DNA from: Fangia hongkongensis FSC776 = DSM 21703 | GTDB taxonomy: Bacteria > Pseudomonadota > Gammaproteobacteria > Francisellales > Francisellaceae | NCBI RefSeq assembly: GCF_000379445.1 | Contig: NZ_KB902244.1 | Coordinates: 1-64,000 of the forward strand | Direction: 5' to 3' | Length of the DNA: 64,000 nucleotides | In this document: in pieces, positions 45,418 through 55,392 of the stretch | Position numbering within the stretch: position 1 is the first letter of the stretch | How the letters are laid out: the number at the start of each line of letters is the position of its first letter | The notes under the pieces: model-generated | Database searches by the model: none | What the model was told of the DNA's origin: nothing | Seen by the model: only the letters and a program-made list of their open reading frames with translations | Program-made: the position numbers and the translations under genes

Positions 45418-48231
45418 ATGATAAGTAAAGTAGGTATTCGAGGTCGTATGATCTTATTGACGATTGTACCGACATTAACCGTCTCTTTACTATTGTCATT
45501 TTATTTTTTAAGTATGCGTTTTGCGGACCTTGAGCGTAATTTATCGATTAGAGGTGAGGCCATTTTATCTGAACTTGTTGCTTCTTCTGAGTATGCGCTT
45601 TCCCAAAATGATCAGGCTGTTTTACAAAATATAACCGATAATATTATGGGTTATCCTACCGTAAAAATGGCGGCAATTTATGGCGTTGATGGTAAGCTAT
45701 TAAGCTTTAGTGGACAGGTGCCGCAGCTTGAGAATAAATTTTTCACAGAACGTAAAAGTATTGCTTCACCAAAAGTGATACGACTGGAGTCAGATCAAAG
45801 TATTCAGCTCATTTCCCCAGTGTTTGCAAGTTCAATTAATCTTAGAAACATGCCAGATGGCTCCAAGGCCTATTATGGTTATGCACACAAAGTGGGATGG
45901 GCTGTTGTCACTTTAAGTCGTGAAGATACAGTATTTAGTCAATATCAAGCGATTATTGCAGCGCTTTTAATTGTATTGATTGGGCTGACTATTAGTATCT
46001 TATTTGGGCTTAGATTGGCAGGCGAGTTGATTAACCCACTTTTTGCTATTATTAATGCTGTGAAGCGTATTCGAGATGGAAAATTAGATACACATGTCAG
46101 TACTGATCCACCAGGAGAGATGAAAGTGCTTGAAGAGGGGATTAACAATATGACCCATTCCATTCGTCACTCTCATGAAGAAATGGAGCAGAATATTAAA
46201 AAAGCGACATCGGATCTTCGAGAAACCTTAAAAACAATTGAAAAACAGAACCTGCAATTAGATGCCGCGAGAAATGAAGCAATAGAGGCAAGTCAGGTTA
46301 AAAGTAAATTTTTGGCAAATATGAGCCATGAAATTCGCACGCCAATGAATGCCATTATGGGATTTTTAGAGCTATTAGGCAACAGTCCTTTAAATGAAAC
46401 GCAAGCAGAATATGTCAGAACAACACTACAGTCGTCAAAGCACCTTTTAGAGATTATTAATGATATATTAGATTTTTCTAAGATAGAATCAGGTGGTTTA
46501 ATCTTGGAGGCGCATCCTTTTAATATTATAAATACAATTGAAAATGTTGCTGTCTTATTTCGACCTGCCATTATTAATCGGAAATTAGAGTTTGCTTTAA
46601 TGATTGATAATAAGGTTCCAGAAGTGGTGATTGGCGATGAGCTTAGGTTTTCTCAAATTATCACGAACCTATTAAGTAATGCGTTGAAATTTACACCAAA
46701 AGGTGGTGTTAAGCTTGTAGTGAAACGTGAGAGTTATAGTAAGGATGAAGTTGGGATTAATGTTCAAGTGGTTGATACAGGCATTGGGCTAACCCAAAAA
46801 CAAATGGTAAATCTATTTAATGCCTTTACGCAGGCAGATGCCTCTACTAGTCGCAAATACGGCGGAACTGGGCTTGGTTTGACCATTACTCAGAGCCTTG
46901 TGGAAAAAATGGGTGGTGTGATTCGTATCAATAGTGAGCTAAACGAAGGCTCTACATTTCAATTTACGCTGGAATTTAAAAAATCAGATAAACATGATAT
47001 TAAAGAAATAGGCCATAAATCCAGTAATACTGAGTTAAAAAATAAAAGGATTGTGGTATTTGATCAAACTGAGTTCTCCGCTAGGGCGCTGATTAAGAGT
47101 CTTGAGAGTCTATGTGCTGAAGTTATTGCTGTGAATACGGAAGAAAATCTTATTGATTATATTGCTGAGAATAGTGTTATTGATTGTGTTATCATTGCCT
47201 ATACACAAGAGAATCTTCCTGATGCCAAAAAGCTTTATCGTTCACTGATTATGGATATTCAGGCGTTCTCACAAGCAAAAAGTTTATTATTCAGTAATCT
47301 CAATGACAATGATTTAGCTGAGTATGTGCTTAATGCCAAGATTGATGGCTTTTTGGGCTTTCCATTTAGGCAGGAGCGATTGGTTAAAGCGCTGTTATTT
47401 GAAGAAGAGGTGAAAGCTTCTTCCTTAAAAGCCAAAGAGCCTAAAAAACAGCCTATTGTTTTAGACAAGGTGTATACGGTCCTTGCTGTTGATGATAATG
47501 AAATTAATTTGAGATTGTTAAAGCTTTTATTAGATAAGCAAAAACTAATCGTTTATAGTGCGCTAAGTGCAAAAGAAGCGTTGGATTTGATTTCACGTTA
47601 TAATTTTGATCTTATTTTAACAGATTTACAAATGCCTGAGATGGATGGGGTTGAGCTTTGCCAAGCCCTTAGAAATATTGAGCGCTATAAAACAATTCCT
47701 ATTATTGCAGTGACTGCTGATGTATTAGATTCCAACGATGAAAGACTTGTCAAAGCTGGGTTTGATGAGGTAGCCATTAAGCCTATCAATGAGGCAAAAA
47801 TAAGTGAGATGATCGCTAAGTTTTTGCAGAAAACTACATACAAAACAAAAGAAAATGATATGTTGCATCACAGTGAGCAAACGGATAGTTATATTGATAT
47901 AGAGTTTGGTAAGTCGCTTGCTGGTGGAGATGAAGCCTTTGCTAGAGAAATGATTAAAGCATTTATGGATGCGCTAGAGCAAGCGTGGCTGGAGATTAAA
48001 ACATCCTATGATAACAAGGATAAAGTTGTACTTAAGGCTGCAGTGCATAAACTTCATGGTGCCAGTAGTTATTGTGGACTTCCCAAAATGAAAGAGGCGT
48101 TGCTCACACTGGAAAAGGCATTATCAAATTCAGATCAAGTCTTTTCAGAAACGGCGATACAAGCTTATGATGTGCTGAATGAGATAAGGGAAAAAACAAT
48201 CTTAGAATATCAAGAAGCTTATAATAAATAA
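45418..48231 (+). CDS. barA: BarA/GacS-type hybrid sensor histidine kinase
   Basis: This is the sensor of the BarA-UvrY (GacS-GacA) system that controls Csr small RNAs and lifestyle switching. The 937-aa protein has two membrane helices (about 10-30 and 178-198) around a periplasmic region, then HAMP (about 200-250). HisKA follows with His304 in SHEIRTPMN, then an ATPase domain with DTGIGL and YGGTGLGLTI. A degenerate receiver-like segment (about 540-660) comes next, then a true receiver with Asp736 in LTDLQMPEMDG, and an HPt domain with His877 in HKLHGASSYCG. No uvrY is adjacent. The 3' end overlaps ycgN by 13 bases. Confidence 0.9.
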   Translation: MISKVGIRGRMILLTIVPTLTVSLLLSFYFLSMRFADLERNLSIRGEAILSELVASSEYALSQNDQAVLQNITDNIMGYPTVKMAAIYGVDGKLLSFSGQVPQLENKFFTERKSIASPKVIRLESDQSIQLISPVFASSINLRNMPDGSKAYYGYAHKVGWAVVTLSREDTVFSQYQAIIAALLIVLIGLTISILFGLRLAGELINPLFAIINAVKRIRDGKLDTHVSTDPPGEMKVLEEGINNMTHSIRHSHEEMEQNIKKATSDLRETLKTIEKQNLQLDAARNEAIEASQVKSKFLANMSHEIRTPMNAIMGFLELLGNSPLNETQAEYVRTTLQSSKHLLEIINDILDFSKIESGGLILEAHPFNIINTIENVAVLFRPAIINRKLEFALMIDNKVPEVVIGDELRFSQIITNLLSNALKFTPKGGVKLVVKRESYSKDEVGINVQVVDTGIGLTQKQMVNLFNAFTQADASTSRKYGGTGLGLTITQSLVEKMGGVIRINSELNEGSTFQFTLEFKKSDKHDIKEIGHKSSNTELKNKRIVVFDQTEFSARALIKSLESLCAEVIAVNTEENLIDYIAENSVIDCVIIAYTQENLPDAKKLYRSLIMDIQAFSQAKSLLFSNLNDNDLAEYVLNAKIDGFLGFPFRQERLVKALLFEEEVKASSLKAKEPKKQPIVLDKVYTVLAVDDNEINLRLLKLLLDKQKLIVYSALSAKEALDLISRYNFDLILTDLQMPEMDGVELCQALRNIERYKTIPIIAVTADVLDSNDERLVKAGFDEVAIKPINEAKISEMIAKFLQKTTYKTKENDMLHHSEQTDSYIDIEFGKSLAGGDEAFAREMIKAFMDALEQAWLEIKTSYDNKDKVVLKAAVHKLHGASSYCGLPKMKEALLTLEKALSNSDQVFSETAIQAYDVLNEIREKTILEYQEAYNK

Positions 48232-48653
48232 TCCTCCAAATCGCCATCGATATCTTTTTCAGAGATGGCAAAAGTGCGTACCGAGATTTTGGCTGTATGA
48301 ACCGTGTTTTTATCACCACTAACAAGCGGATGCCAACTGGGTAAACCTTCTTTAAGATAAAGACGCCTATAAGCACAGCTTTCAGGCAGCCAGTGATATG
48401 CTTTTTTTAGCTCTTTATAGTCAAGCTTTAAACACTCTGGCACAAGTAATTTTCGATGAGGGTAATTTGTACACTGACAGCTATGGCAATCAAGTAATCT
48501 ACAGGCAACTTGAGTGTAGTAAATTTCATCGCTGTCTTCATCCTGAAGTTTATGTAAGCAACATAATCCGCAGCCATCACAAAGGGATTCCCACTCAGCA
48601 TGACTCATTTTCTCAAGCGGGGTCGTTTGCCAAAATGGTCGATTCTTCTTCAT
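48219..48653 (-). CDS. ycgN: YcgN-family Cys-cluster protein (UPF0260)
   Basis: The 144-aa protein has the cysteine clusters CDGCGLCCLHK and CRLLDCHSCQC, plus a later LVPECLKL Cys. These define the YkgJ/YcgN family, probably metal-binding. It has HWLPESCAYRRLY and HPLVSGD segments typical of YcgN. The function is unknown. It starts 3 bases after the stop of ispB on the same strand and converges with barA. Confidence 0.9.
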   Translation of the reverse strand: MKKNRPFWQTTPLEKMSHAEWESLCDGCGLCCLHKLQDEDSDEIYYTQVACRLLDCHSCQCTNYPHRKLLVPECLKLDYKELKKAYHWLPESCAYRRLYLKEGLPSWHPLVSGDKNTVHTAKISVRTFAISEKDIDGDLEDYLL

Positions 48654-48656
48654 AAG

Positions 48657-49646
48657 CTAGTGGGTGCGTTTAACAGCAAGTTTGGTAAGTAGAATCAAGG
48701 CATCTTTATAAGCTGAGTGAGAAATTGCATCTAATGCTTGGGCAGCTGATTTAGCTTCTAAGTGTGCTTGATCCAGCGCATAATCAATAGCGCCACAGCT
48801 TTGCACAATCTCAATGATTGTATCCATTTTAGGATGATGTCCCTGTTTGATGGCATCATGAATCAATCTTTGATTTTCTTTATCAGTATGGTTAAGTGTA
48901 TAAATAAGTGGCAAAGTCACTTTCCCCTCAGCAAGATCATCTCCCATGTTTTTGCCCATGGTTTGACTGTCTGAAGTGTAATCAAGTACATCATCGGCTA
49001 TTTGAAATGCATTGCCTAAATGAATACCATACTGATGTATGGCGTGCGCTTCAGTGTTATTTGCCTTAGCCAAAATTGCTGAGATATCACAGGCAGCTTC
49101 AAAAAGTTTTGCCGTTTTGCAATAAATCACATTCATATAATCTTGCTCATTAATCTCTGGATTATTACAGTTTAACAGCTGTAGAACCTCTCCTTCGGCA
49201 ATTTTGTTGGTTGCATCAGCAAGCACTTTCATAATCGACATTTGTTCCAGTTCAACCATCATTTGAAATGCGCGTGAATAAAGAAAATCACCTGTTAAAA
49301 CAGAAGCGGCATTACCAAAAACATTATTGGCTGTTTTCTCACCTCTTCTCAATGCAGATTCATCAACGACATCATCATGGAGCAGGGTTGCTGTATGAAT
49401 AAACTCAATAATAGCAGCTGCTTTATGGTGACTCTCTCCTTTGTAGCTTAATGCGCGAGCACACAGCATCACCAAAAGTGGGCGCAAGCGCTTACCACCA
49501 CTTTGAATAATGTACTGGCTAATTTGATTAATAAGAGCAACATCAGATGAAAGTGAAGTGATAATACACTGGTTATTGTGCTTAATATCATCCGCCATAA
49601 GTGTGCGAATATCAGAAAGTGTTTGCATAGTGAATATTGTATTCAT
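48657..49646 (-). CDS. ispB: Octaprenyl diphosphate synthase-like polyprenyl synthetase
   Basis: This trans-prenyltransferase makes the quinone side chain. It is about 329 aa from ATG 49646, chosen for an upstream AAGG. A shorter start at 49628 is also possible. It has GGKRLRPLLVM, the first aspartate motif LLHDDVVDES, and the second, FQIADDVLDYT. The N-terminal LSSDVALINQISQYII segment matches IspB better than the shorter IspA enzymes. The rplU and rpmA genes, often beside ispB, are not here. Confidence 0.9.
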   Translation of the reverse strand: MNTIFTMQTLSDIRTLMADDIKHNNQCIITSLSSDVALINQISQYIIQSGGKRLRPLLVMLCARALSYKGESHHKAAAIIEFIHTATLLHDDVVDESALRRGEKTANNVFGNAASVLTGDFLYSRAFQMMVELEQMSIMKVLADATNKIAEGEVLQLLNCNNPEINEQDYMNVIYCKTAKLFEAACDISAILAKANNTEAHAIHQYGIHLGNAFQIADDVLDYTSDSQTMGKNMGDDLAEGKVTLPLIYTLNHTDKENQRLIHDAIKQGHHPKMDTIIEIVQSCGAIDYALDQAHLEAKSAAQALDAISHSAYKDALILLTKLAVKRTH

Positions 49647-49731
49647 TTTGTAAGCCTTGAGGATAGATAATGCCAATCCAATCGTCAAGATTAAACGTTA
49701 GAAATACGAAAAAATGGACAGAGTTAATCGA

Positions 49732-51081
49732 TTATTTAAATTTTTGATATAAAATGCGGCCAAGTACGATTGTGATGACAAAGGACAAGACAAATACAAT
49801 GATATCTAATAAGTAATTAGTATTAAGATAAATGCTCACAATACTATTGATTAAAGTTCCCAGTATTGCAGTAGGTGCAATGAGTCTAAGCGAGATATTA
49901 AACAGCGCACTCATTTTAATTTGTGTGTGTTTGTAAAGCGCATAATGCATTTTTTGCGCATCAAAAATCCAACCAAAAAGAAGTGTCTCTACATAAGCAA
50001 TAAAGAGCACCAAACTAAAGATAAAGCTTTCAGAGAAAATACTGAGCGCTGTTTTTGAGAAATCAAGCTGGTAAAATAAAATCGCTAAGAATAAGAGCAC
50101 AAATAGGATAAGACGAATAGGGAATGTGGCTTTTTTAGTATAAGGCATAGCCACTTTGCCAACCTGGCAGAGCAAGGTTGATAGGCTTAAGTTAAGTAAA
50201 ATCACAAATAAAAGCATTAAAGACGTTAGCACAAAAGGGTTCGCATGTGCGGTCATTTGCGTGGTGTGCGAAGTCGCGCTATAGCTGTGATATAAAATCA
50301 TAATAATCGCAGCAAAAATAACGCTACTAATAAGATAAATGCCCGTTAATTTACGATATGAGAAATGTGTTTTTATTTCCCTACCAAGTGCGATATGGGC
50401 GCCAAAGCCAATTAAGCTTGTAAAAAGTGCAAGTGTAATGGCACTATACCAAAGCGAAAAATGGCTTAACAGGGTGAAGTTAGGTGTGAAAAAGCTTGAT
50501 AGGGCGACAAGTAGATTTTGAAAAGCAATGCTATAGATAAAAAAAGCAATAAATAAGACAATACCAAATAGGCTTAGGATCATTGCACTAGCAATAAAAA
50601 AGCGCCTTAGTTGTAATATGAGTAAAAGCACGATTAAAACAGCACTGGTAATAATCGTAATAACAGCAGAATAGGTGTGTGCATTATCAAGCGTATGCTG
50701 TAAGTTTTGCGTGGTTGCCATATGTGTGCTGAAGACAAAGGCGCTAATAAAGCTTGAAAGATTTCCCATTGTAAAGATCAGCATAAGAATTGATGCCAGT
50801 ACAATCAATATACCAAACCAGCGAAACCGCTCGGAACCACTCAAGTAACGCAAATTTGCAAAGAGCGTTTTTTTACTTAGAAAACTGCTGGCGGTTTCTG
50901 CAACAAAAATAGGTGCTGAGATAAAGATAAGAGAAACAATATAAGCAATCAAAAATGAGAGGTTGTAGTAAGTCTCTGGTAATTTGGGGATTTGCCAGAA
51001 TAAAATGCCACCAATGGCAGCGCCTATCAGTATGATGCTATGAGAGGTTAAAGTTAAGATTGATTTGTTATTCGATGACAT
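49732..51081 (-). CDS. Polytopic membrane transporter, possibly Na+-dependent NSS-like
   Basis: The 449-aa protein has about twelve hydrophobic segments. The N terminus (SIILIGAAIGGILFWQIPKLPETYYN, then a PIFVAETASSF segment) resembles the first two helices of the neurotransmitter:sodium symporter family, though the canonical GNxWRFPY motif is not intact. I am unsure of the family. The substrate is unknown. It precedes ispB on the same strand with an 85-base gap. Confidence 0.45.
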   Translation of the reverse strand: MSSNNKSILTLTSHSIILIGAAIGGILFWQIPKLPETYYNLSFLIAYIVSLIFISAPIFVAETASSFLSKKTLFANLRYLSGSERFRWFGILIVLASILMLIFTMGNLSSFISAFVFSTHMATTQNLQHTLDNAHTYSAVITIITSAVLIVLLLILQLRRFFIASAMILSLFGIVLFIAFFIYSIAFQNLLVALSSFFTPNFTLLSHFSLWYSAITLALFTSLIGFGAHIALGREIKTHFSYRKLTGIYLISSVIFAAIIMILYHSYSATSHTTQMTAHANPFVLTSLMLLFVILLNLSLSTLLCQVGKVAMPYTKKATFPIRLILFVLLFLAILFYQLDFSKTALSIFSESFIFSLVLFIAYVETLLFGWIFDAQKMHYALYKHTQIKMSALFNISLRLIAPTAILGTLINSIVSIYLNTNYLLDIIVFVLSFVITIVLGRILYQKFK

Positions 51082-51172
51082 TGCTATCTACAAAAGCTAA
51101 TAAAATAGCCTTATGATAGCAAGCCCAGCTAGATTGTCATTAGCTTATCGCAAGATTTTTTAGGAATAAACT

Positions 51173-51772
51173 TTATTTGTGCTTCGCTGGCGCTTTTGTG
51201 GTAACCGGTGCAGTTACATCAAGGCTGTCGCTGGCAATAATCTGCATGGTCGGCTTATAGATAACTTCTACTTGCCATTTTCCAGAGCAGTTTACTTTAG
51301 CACCATTGATATTATGATCAAAGGTGCGATATGCCCATGAGTAATCATTTTTCTCTTTATACTTCATGATGGTAAATGTTGTGCTAATACAGCTAGAGTT
51401 TGGTGGTGCGATCCAATGTAGTTTCAAATCACCTTGTTTGGCACCATTCCATGTGCTGTATACTTTAGCAATTACGCGATTATCTTTTTCACTTAGGCTC
51501 ACCTTTGCTTGAGGAATGCTGGTATCAACCTTCGTGATAGGTTTTTGCAGGGTGTTGACTTTTTCTGTTGTCTCTTTCCCTTTAGCATTTGCGCTATCTG
51601 TATTTGCGTTTGTGCTTGAAACAGGTTTTACAGCTGAAATAGGTGCTACTGTTTGCGGCGCACTTACATTATCAGCTGGAGAAGGCTCAGCTTGTGGTGC
51701 AGATTGTTGGGTTGCACAGGCAGATAATAAGATAGCGGAACCAATAATGGACGCTGCGGCTAAGTATTTCAT
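51173..51772 (-). CDS. Hypothetical lipoprotein
   Basis: The 199-aa protein has a lipoprotein signal (MKYLAAASIIGSAILLSAC, lipobox LSAC). A Pro/Ala/Ser/Thr-rich linker (about 20-90) and a C-terminal domain (about 95-190) with two cysteines (SSCIS and VNCSGKW) follow. The domain reads WNGAKQGDLKLHWI and ends in WQVEVIYKPTMQIIASDSLDV, which suggests a beta-sandwich. A good ribosome site (AGAGGAT) precedes the ATG. No family is recognised. Confidence 0.65.
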   Translation of the reverse strand: MKYLAAASIIGSAILLSACATQQSAPQAEPSPADNVSAPQTVAPISAVKPVSSTNANTDSANAKGKETTEKVNTLQKPITKVDTSIPQAKVSLSEKDNRVIAKVYSTWNGAKQGDLKLHWIAPPNSSCISTTFTIMKYKEKNDYSWAYRTFDHNINGAKVNCSGKWQVEVIYKPTMQIIASDSLDVTAPVTTKAPAKHK

Positions 51773-51892
51773 TATATTATCCTCTTTCTAGGTTTTTAGA
51801 TTGTTATACTCAAGTTGATTACTGTAGTTTATAGCATTGATTTTAGAAGAATGAAATAACATATATACCCAATTCATTATTTTGTATTAAAT

Positions 51893-52264
51893 TCAAACAA
51901 TAATGGCGGCGATGACCTCTCTTTCATCATGAGCAAGCAGGTTAAACGTTCTGCAAGCGGCGTTTGAATTCATAAAATCTAAAGATTTTCCGATCTTGGC
52001 AAATGCATGTAAAATCTCTTTGGGCGGAATAATAAGAGAGTTACCTGTGCCTAATAAAACAATTTCATACTTCGGATGAATGAGTGCTTTAATATTCTCT
52101 TCGTTTAAACAAGTAATCTTGGAAACAGACCAGTCAGGGACAATGATTTTTTCACGGTCAAAGATCACATTTTTTGAGCTTTCATGTTGTGGAAAAGCGA
52201 TTTTTCCATTTTCAAAGTGTTTAATATAAATATTACTATCAGGTTGCTCTAGTTCTAAGTTCAT
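51893..52264 (-). CDS. Mth938-like (DUF498) domain protein
   Basis: The 123-aa protein has the family features IVPDWSVSKI, the central LLGTGNSLIIPPKEI segment, and DFMNSNAACRTFNLLAHDEREVIAAI at the C terminus. This fold is widespread in proteobacteria (Xcc1710-like) and has no established biochemical role. It lies 12 bases downstream of the M50 peptidase gene and is probably co-transcribed with it. Confidence 0.85.
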   Translation of the reverse strand: MNLELEQPDSNIYIKHFENGKIAFPQHESSKNVIFDREKIIVPDWSVSKITCLNEENIKALIHPKYEIVLLGTGNSLIIPPKEILHAFAKIGKSLDFMNSNAACRTFNLLAHDEREVIAAIIV

Positions 52265-52276
52265 TGTTACCGCTCC

Positions 52277-52921
52277 TTAGAAAATACTTTGAATAATCAT
52301 TAGTAGCACATTAATAATCGGATATAAGATGCTTGCTAAAAGGTTTGTTTGCCCAAATGGGATGAACAGTAATAGGAGCACAATTAAAATGCCCCAGCGT
52401 TCGATACGGTTATAACGCATGGCAGCTTTATATGGAAGAAATGCGCTGATAATGCGACTACCATCTAAAGGCGGAATCGGGAGTAAATTAAATACCATCA
52501 GCATCAGATTGAGCATGACGCCAAAATAGGCCATTTGATGCATGCCAAAATTAGGCACATACTTCCATAATATAAACCAGATAATTGCCATAATAAAGTT
52601 GGCAAGCGGCCCCGCAATAGCAACAAGTACGCTATCTAACTTTGGCTTTTTTAGTTGGCTAAAATCGACAGGGACAGGCTTGGCCCAGCCAAATAGAAAA
52701 CCGGTGCCCAACAGAAACATTGCAGTGGGTAGAATAATGGTGCCAAGTGGGTCAATATGGCGAATAGGGTTTAAAGAAACCCTTCCTAGCATTGAGGCTG
52801 TGTTATCGCCTCTTAGCCTAGCAACATAGGCATGAGCGGCTTCATGAAGGGTGATTGCAAAAAGCATTGGGATGATAAACATGACAAATGCGGCCAGAAT
52901 ACCAGTAAAATTTGCAGACAT
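52277..52921 (-). CDS. Site-2-type M50 family metalloprotease
   Basis: The 214-aa integral membrane protease has about six hydrophobic segments. The zinc motif is HEAAH (ITLHEAAHAYVARLRGD) in the first helix region. The third zinc ligand is in NLLPIPPLDGSRI (family NPDG-type motif). It lacks PDZ domains, which separates it from RseP. Intramembrane proteolysis is inferred from the motifs. Its substrate is unknown. Confidence 0.9.
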   Translation of the reverse strand: MSANFTGILAAFVMFIIPMLFAITLHEAAHAYVARLRGDNTASMLGRVSLNPIRHIDPLGTIILPTAMFLLGTGFLFGWAKPVPVDFSQLKKPKLDSVLVAIAGPLANFIMAIIWFILWKYVPNFGMHQMAYFGVMLNLMLMVFNLLPIPPLDGSRIISAFLPYKAAMRYNRIERWGILIVLLLLFIPFGQTNLLASILYPIINVLLMIIQSIF

Positions 52922-53009
52922 TTAGCTGTGCTTACTTTTCTCAGAATTGAATAAGTGTATTATAAAGGAGGATGATAATGAAGTAATTATGAGTGAAAAA
53001 AGGTAAACC

Positions 53010-55049
53010 ATGACAGAAGTACTAATTCAAAAATATGAGACAGAATTACCCATTTTTAGCGCGTTGGATATTAATAAGGCAGAAGAAGAAATTAAAGAGA
53101 TTATCGCATTTTGCCAAAAAACAAAAGAAGCGCTGTTAACGCAGAAGCATTATACATGGCAAAATTTTGTCTATCCTTTGGAAGTGGCAGAAGATACTTT
53201 ATCCAAAGCATTTACGCCAATTTCACATTTAAATGCAGTGCAAAATACGCCAGAGCTAAGAGCAGTATATCAAAGCACTTTAGAGCTTATTTCAGCCTAT
53301 AATACAGAATCGCTACAAGATGAGCGCTTACTCAAAGCGTATAAGATCGTGCTTGAAAGTGATGAAACACTAGATGAAGTACAGAAAAAAGCACTGAATG
53401 ATGTGATTCGTGATTTTAAATTATCAGGCGTTGATTTGGCACAAAAAGAGCGTCAAAAGTTTAAGGAAATGTCAATTAAGCTCTCGCAGCTGCAAAGTCA
53501 ATTTGAGAATAATGTGCTTGATGCAACGATGAAATGGCAGTATGAGACTACGGATGAAAACGAGTTATCTGGGCTTTCAAATGAGGTGATTTATGCAGCT
53601 AAAGAAAAAGCCAAAACACTAGGGAAAAATGACAGCTATGTGCTTGGCATTGATCCTCCAACTTATTTGGCAGTGCTTCAGCAAGCTGACAATAAAGCCT
53701 TAAGAGAGAAGTTCTATCATGCCTACAATACAAGGGCTTCAGAGTTGTTTGATTATCCAGAGTATGATAATACTGCATTAATGAGTGAGATCTTAGAATT
53801 GAGAGAGGCTCAGGCAAAGCTCTTGCAAATGGACTCACATGCTGAGGTATCTATTGCCAGCAAAATGGCATCTTCAGTAGATGAGGTTGAAGGGTTTTTA
53901 TTGGATTTGCTCCATAAAACCAAAGCACAGGCAAAAAATGAATTAGCAGAGCTGCAATCATTTGTAAAAACATTGGGTGTTAAGGATGATTTGGCACCTT
54001 GGGATATTGCTTATTATAGTGAAAAACTGAAAAAGAAAGCATTTGATTTTACAGAAGATGAGCTTCGCCCATTTTTTCCGTTATCACAAGTCAGTCAGGG
54101 ACTTTTTGATATTCTACGGGATATTTATGGTTTGGAGGCAAAAAAAGAAGTGAGCTTTGATCGTTATAATGAAGATATTGCACTTTATAGCTTTTATGAT
54201 GCAAAAGGCAAACTGAGAGGGAAAATCATCACAGATTTATTTGCCAGAGAGAATAAACGCGGCGGAGCTTGGATGGATGAGGCAAGGGTGCGTTATAAAC
54301 ACAAAGATGGCAGTATTCAATTGCCTGTTGCTTATGTGAATTGTAATTTCATGCCGCCACAGGAAGGCAAAGAGGCGCTTTTAACACATAATGATGTGTT
54401 AACGCTTTTTCATGAATTTGGTCATGCACTTCATCATGTTTTAACGCTAGTGGATTACCCAAGTGTTTCCGGAATTAATGGTGTTGAGTGGGATGCAGTT
54501 GAATTACCAAGCCAGTTTATGGAGAATTTTTGCTGGTGCAAAGAAGGACTTGAGAAATTATCAAAGCATGTTGAAACAGGCAAGATGTTACCACAACATC
54601 TATTTGATCGATTGGTGGCATCCAGAGAGTTTCAATCAGCCTTGGCAATGGTACGCCAATTAGAGTTTGCCATTTTTGATATTCGTCTTCATAAAGCACA
54701 TGCGGATAATGTAAATGTACATGCGATTTTGGACGAGGTGCGCAAAGAAACAGCAGTTATCATGCCGCCAGAATATAATCGCTTTGAAAATAGTTTCTCT
54801 CATATTTTCGCAGGTGGTTATGCAGCAGGGTACTACAGTTATAAATGGGCTGAAGTGCTATCAAGTGATGCCTTTGCCATGTTTGAAGAATCTGGGGAGC
54901 TCTTAAACAGTGATGTGGGCACAGAGTTTTTATCGCATATTCTTGAAAAAGGCGGCTCATCTTCTGCGGCAAAGCTGTTTCATAACTTGCGTGGACGAGA
55001 TCCAGAGGTTAATGCACTTCTAAGGCACTCAGGGATTAAATCAGTATAA
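53010..55049 (+). CDS. prlC: Oligopeptidase A (M3 family)
   Basis: This is a cytoplasmic zinc oligopeptidase that degrades signal peptides and short peptides. The 679-aa protein has the HExxH site in LFHEFGHALHHVL (His at about 468) and the downstream GINGVEWDAVELPSQFMENF helix carrying the third ligand Glu. The C-terminal FSHIFAGGYAAGYYSYKWAEV segment is characteristic. yraN begins one base after its stop. Confidence 0.95.
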   Translation: MTEVLIQKYETELPIFSALDINKAEEEIKEIIAFCQKTKEALLTQKHYTWQNFVYPLEVAEDTLSKAFTPISHLNAVQNTPELRAVYQSTLELISAYNTESLQDERLLKAYKIVLESDETLDEVQKKALNDVIRDFKLSGVDLAQKERQKFKEMSIKLSQLQSQFENNVLDATMKWQYETTDENELSGLSNEVIYAAKEKAKTLGKNDSYVLGIDPPTYLAVLQQADNKALREKFYHAYNTRASELFDYPEYDNTALMSEILELREAQAKLLQMDSHAEVSIASKMASSVDEVEGFLLDLLHKTKAQAKNELAELQSFVKTLGVKDDLAPWDIAYYSEKLKKKAFDFTEDELRPFFPLSQVSQGLFDILRDIYGLEAKKEVSFDRYNEDIALYSFYDAKGKLRGKIITDLFARENKRGGAWMDEARVRYKHKDGSIQLPVAYVNCNFMPPQEGKEALLTHNDVLTLFHEFGHALHHVLTLVDYPSVSGINGVEWDAVELPSQFMENFCWCKEGLEKLSKHVETGKMLPQHLFDRLVASREFQSALAMVRQLEFAIFDIRLHKAHADNVNVHAILDEVRKETAVIMPPEYNRFENSFSHIFAGGYAAGYYSYKWAEVLSSDAFAMFEESGELLNSDVGTEFLSHILEKGGSSSAAKLFHNLRGRDPEVNALLRHSGIKSV

Positions 55050-55050
55050 A

Positions 55051-55392
55051 ATGAGTAAATCAATCGGCAATGAAGCTGAAAAGAAAGCCCTTGAGTATTT
55101 AGCGCAAAAAGGCTTTAGGGTTCTTTTTCAAAATTTTTCGACACCACTTGGAGAGATCGATCTCATTGGTTTAATGGAAAATACCTTGATATTTGTTGAG
55201 GTGAAATATCGCGCTTCGGATCTATTTGGCAGCGCACTTGAAATGGTTGGTTATCAAAAACAGCAAAAACTTAAAAAAACAGCAGCAAGCTTTTTGCAAA
55301 AACATAAACAATATCAGTCTTTAGCGTGTCGATTTGATGTGGTGGCAATTACAGCGAATCAGATCGAATGGGTGAAAGGAGCCTTTCAGTGA
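55051..55392 (+). CDS. yraN: YraN family endonuclease-like protein (UPF0102)
   Basis: The 113-aa protein has the nuclease-like core: GNEAEKKALEYLAQKGF, then GEIDLIG, then LIFVEVKYR. The Asp and Glu-X-Lys form the restriction-endonuclease-like signature. It resembles Holliday-junction resolvase folds but its activity is unproven. It is coupled to prlC upstream and overlaps the following membrane protein by 4 bases. Confidence 0.9.
   Translation: MSKSIGNEAEKKALEYLAQKGFRVLFQNFSTPLGEIDLIGLMENTLIFVEVKYRASDLFGSALEMVGYQKQQKLKKTAASFLQKHKQYQSLACRFDVVAITANQIEWVKGAFQ

Noticed and set aside
46990-47430. The receiver-like segment between the kinase and receiver of BarA, considered as a novel domain
   Set aside because: E. 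coli BarA has a similar degenerate receiver-like segment at this place, so it is normal family architecture.
49732-51081. Assignment of the 449-aa transporter to a named amino acid permease
   Set aside because: The N-terminal resemblance to sodium symporters is partial and the key motif is not intact, so only a tentative family is given.
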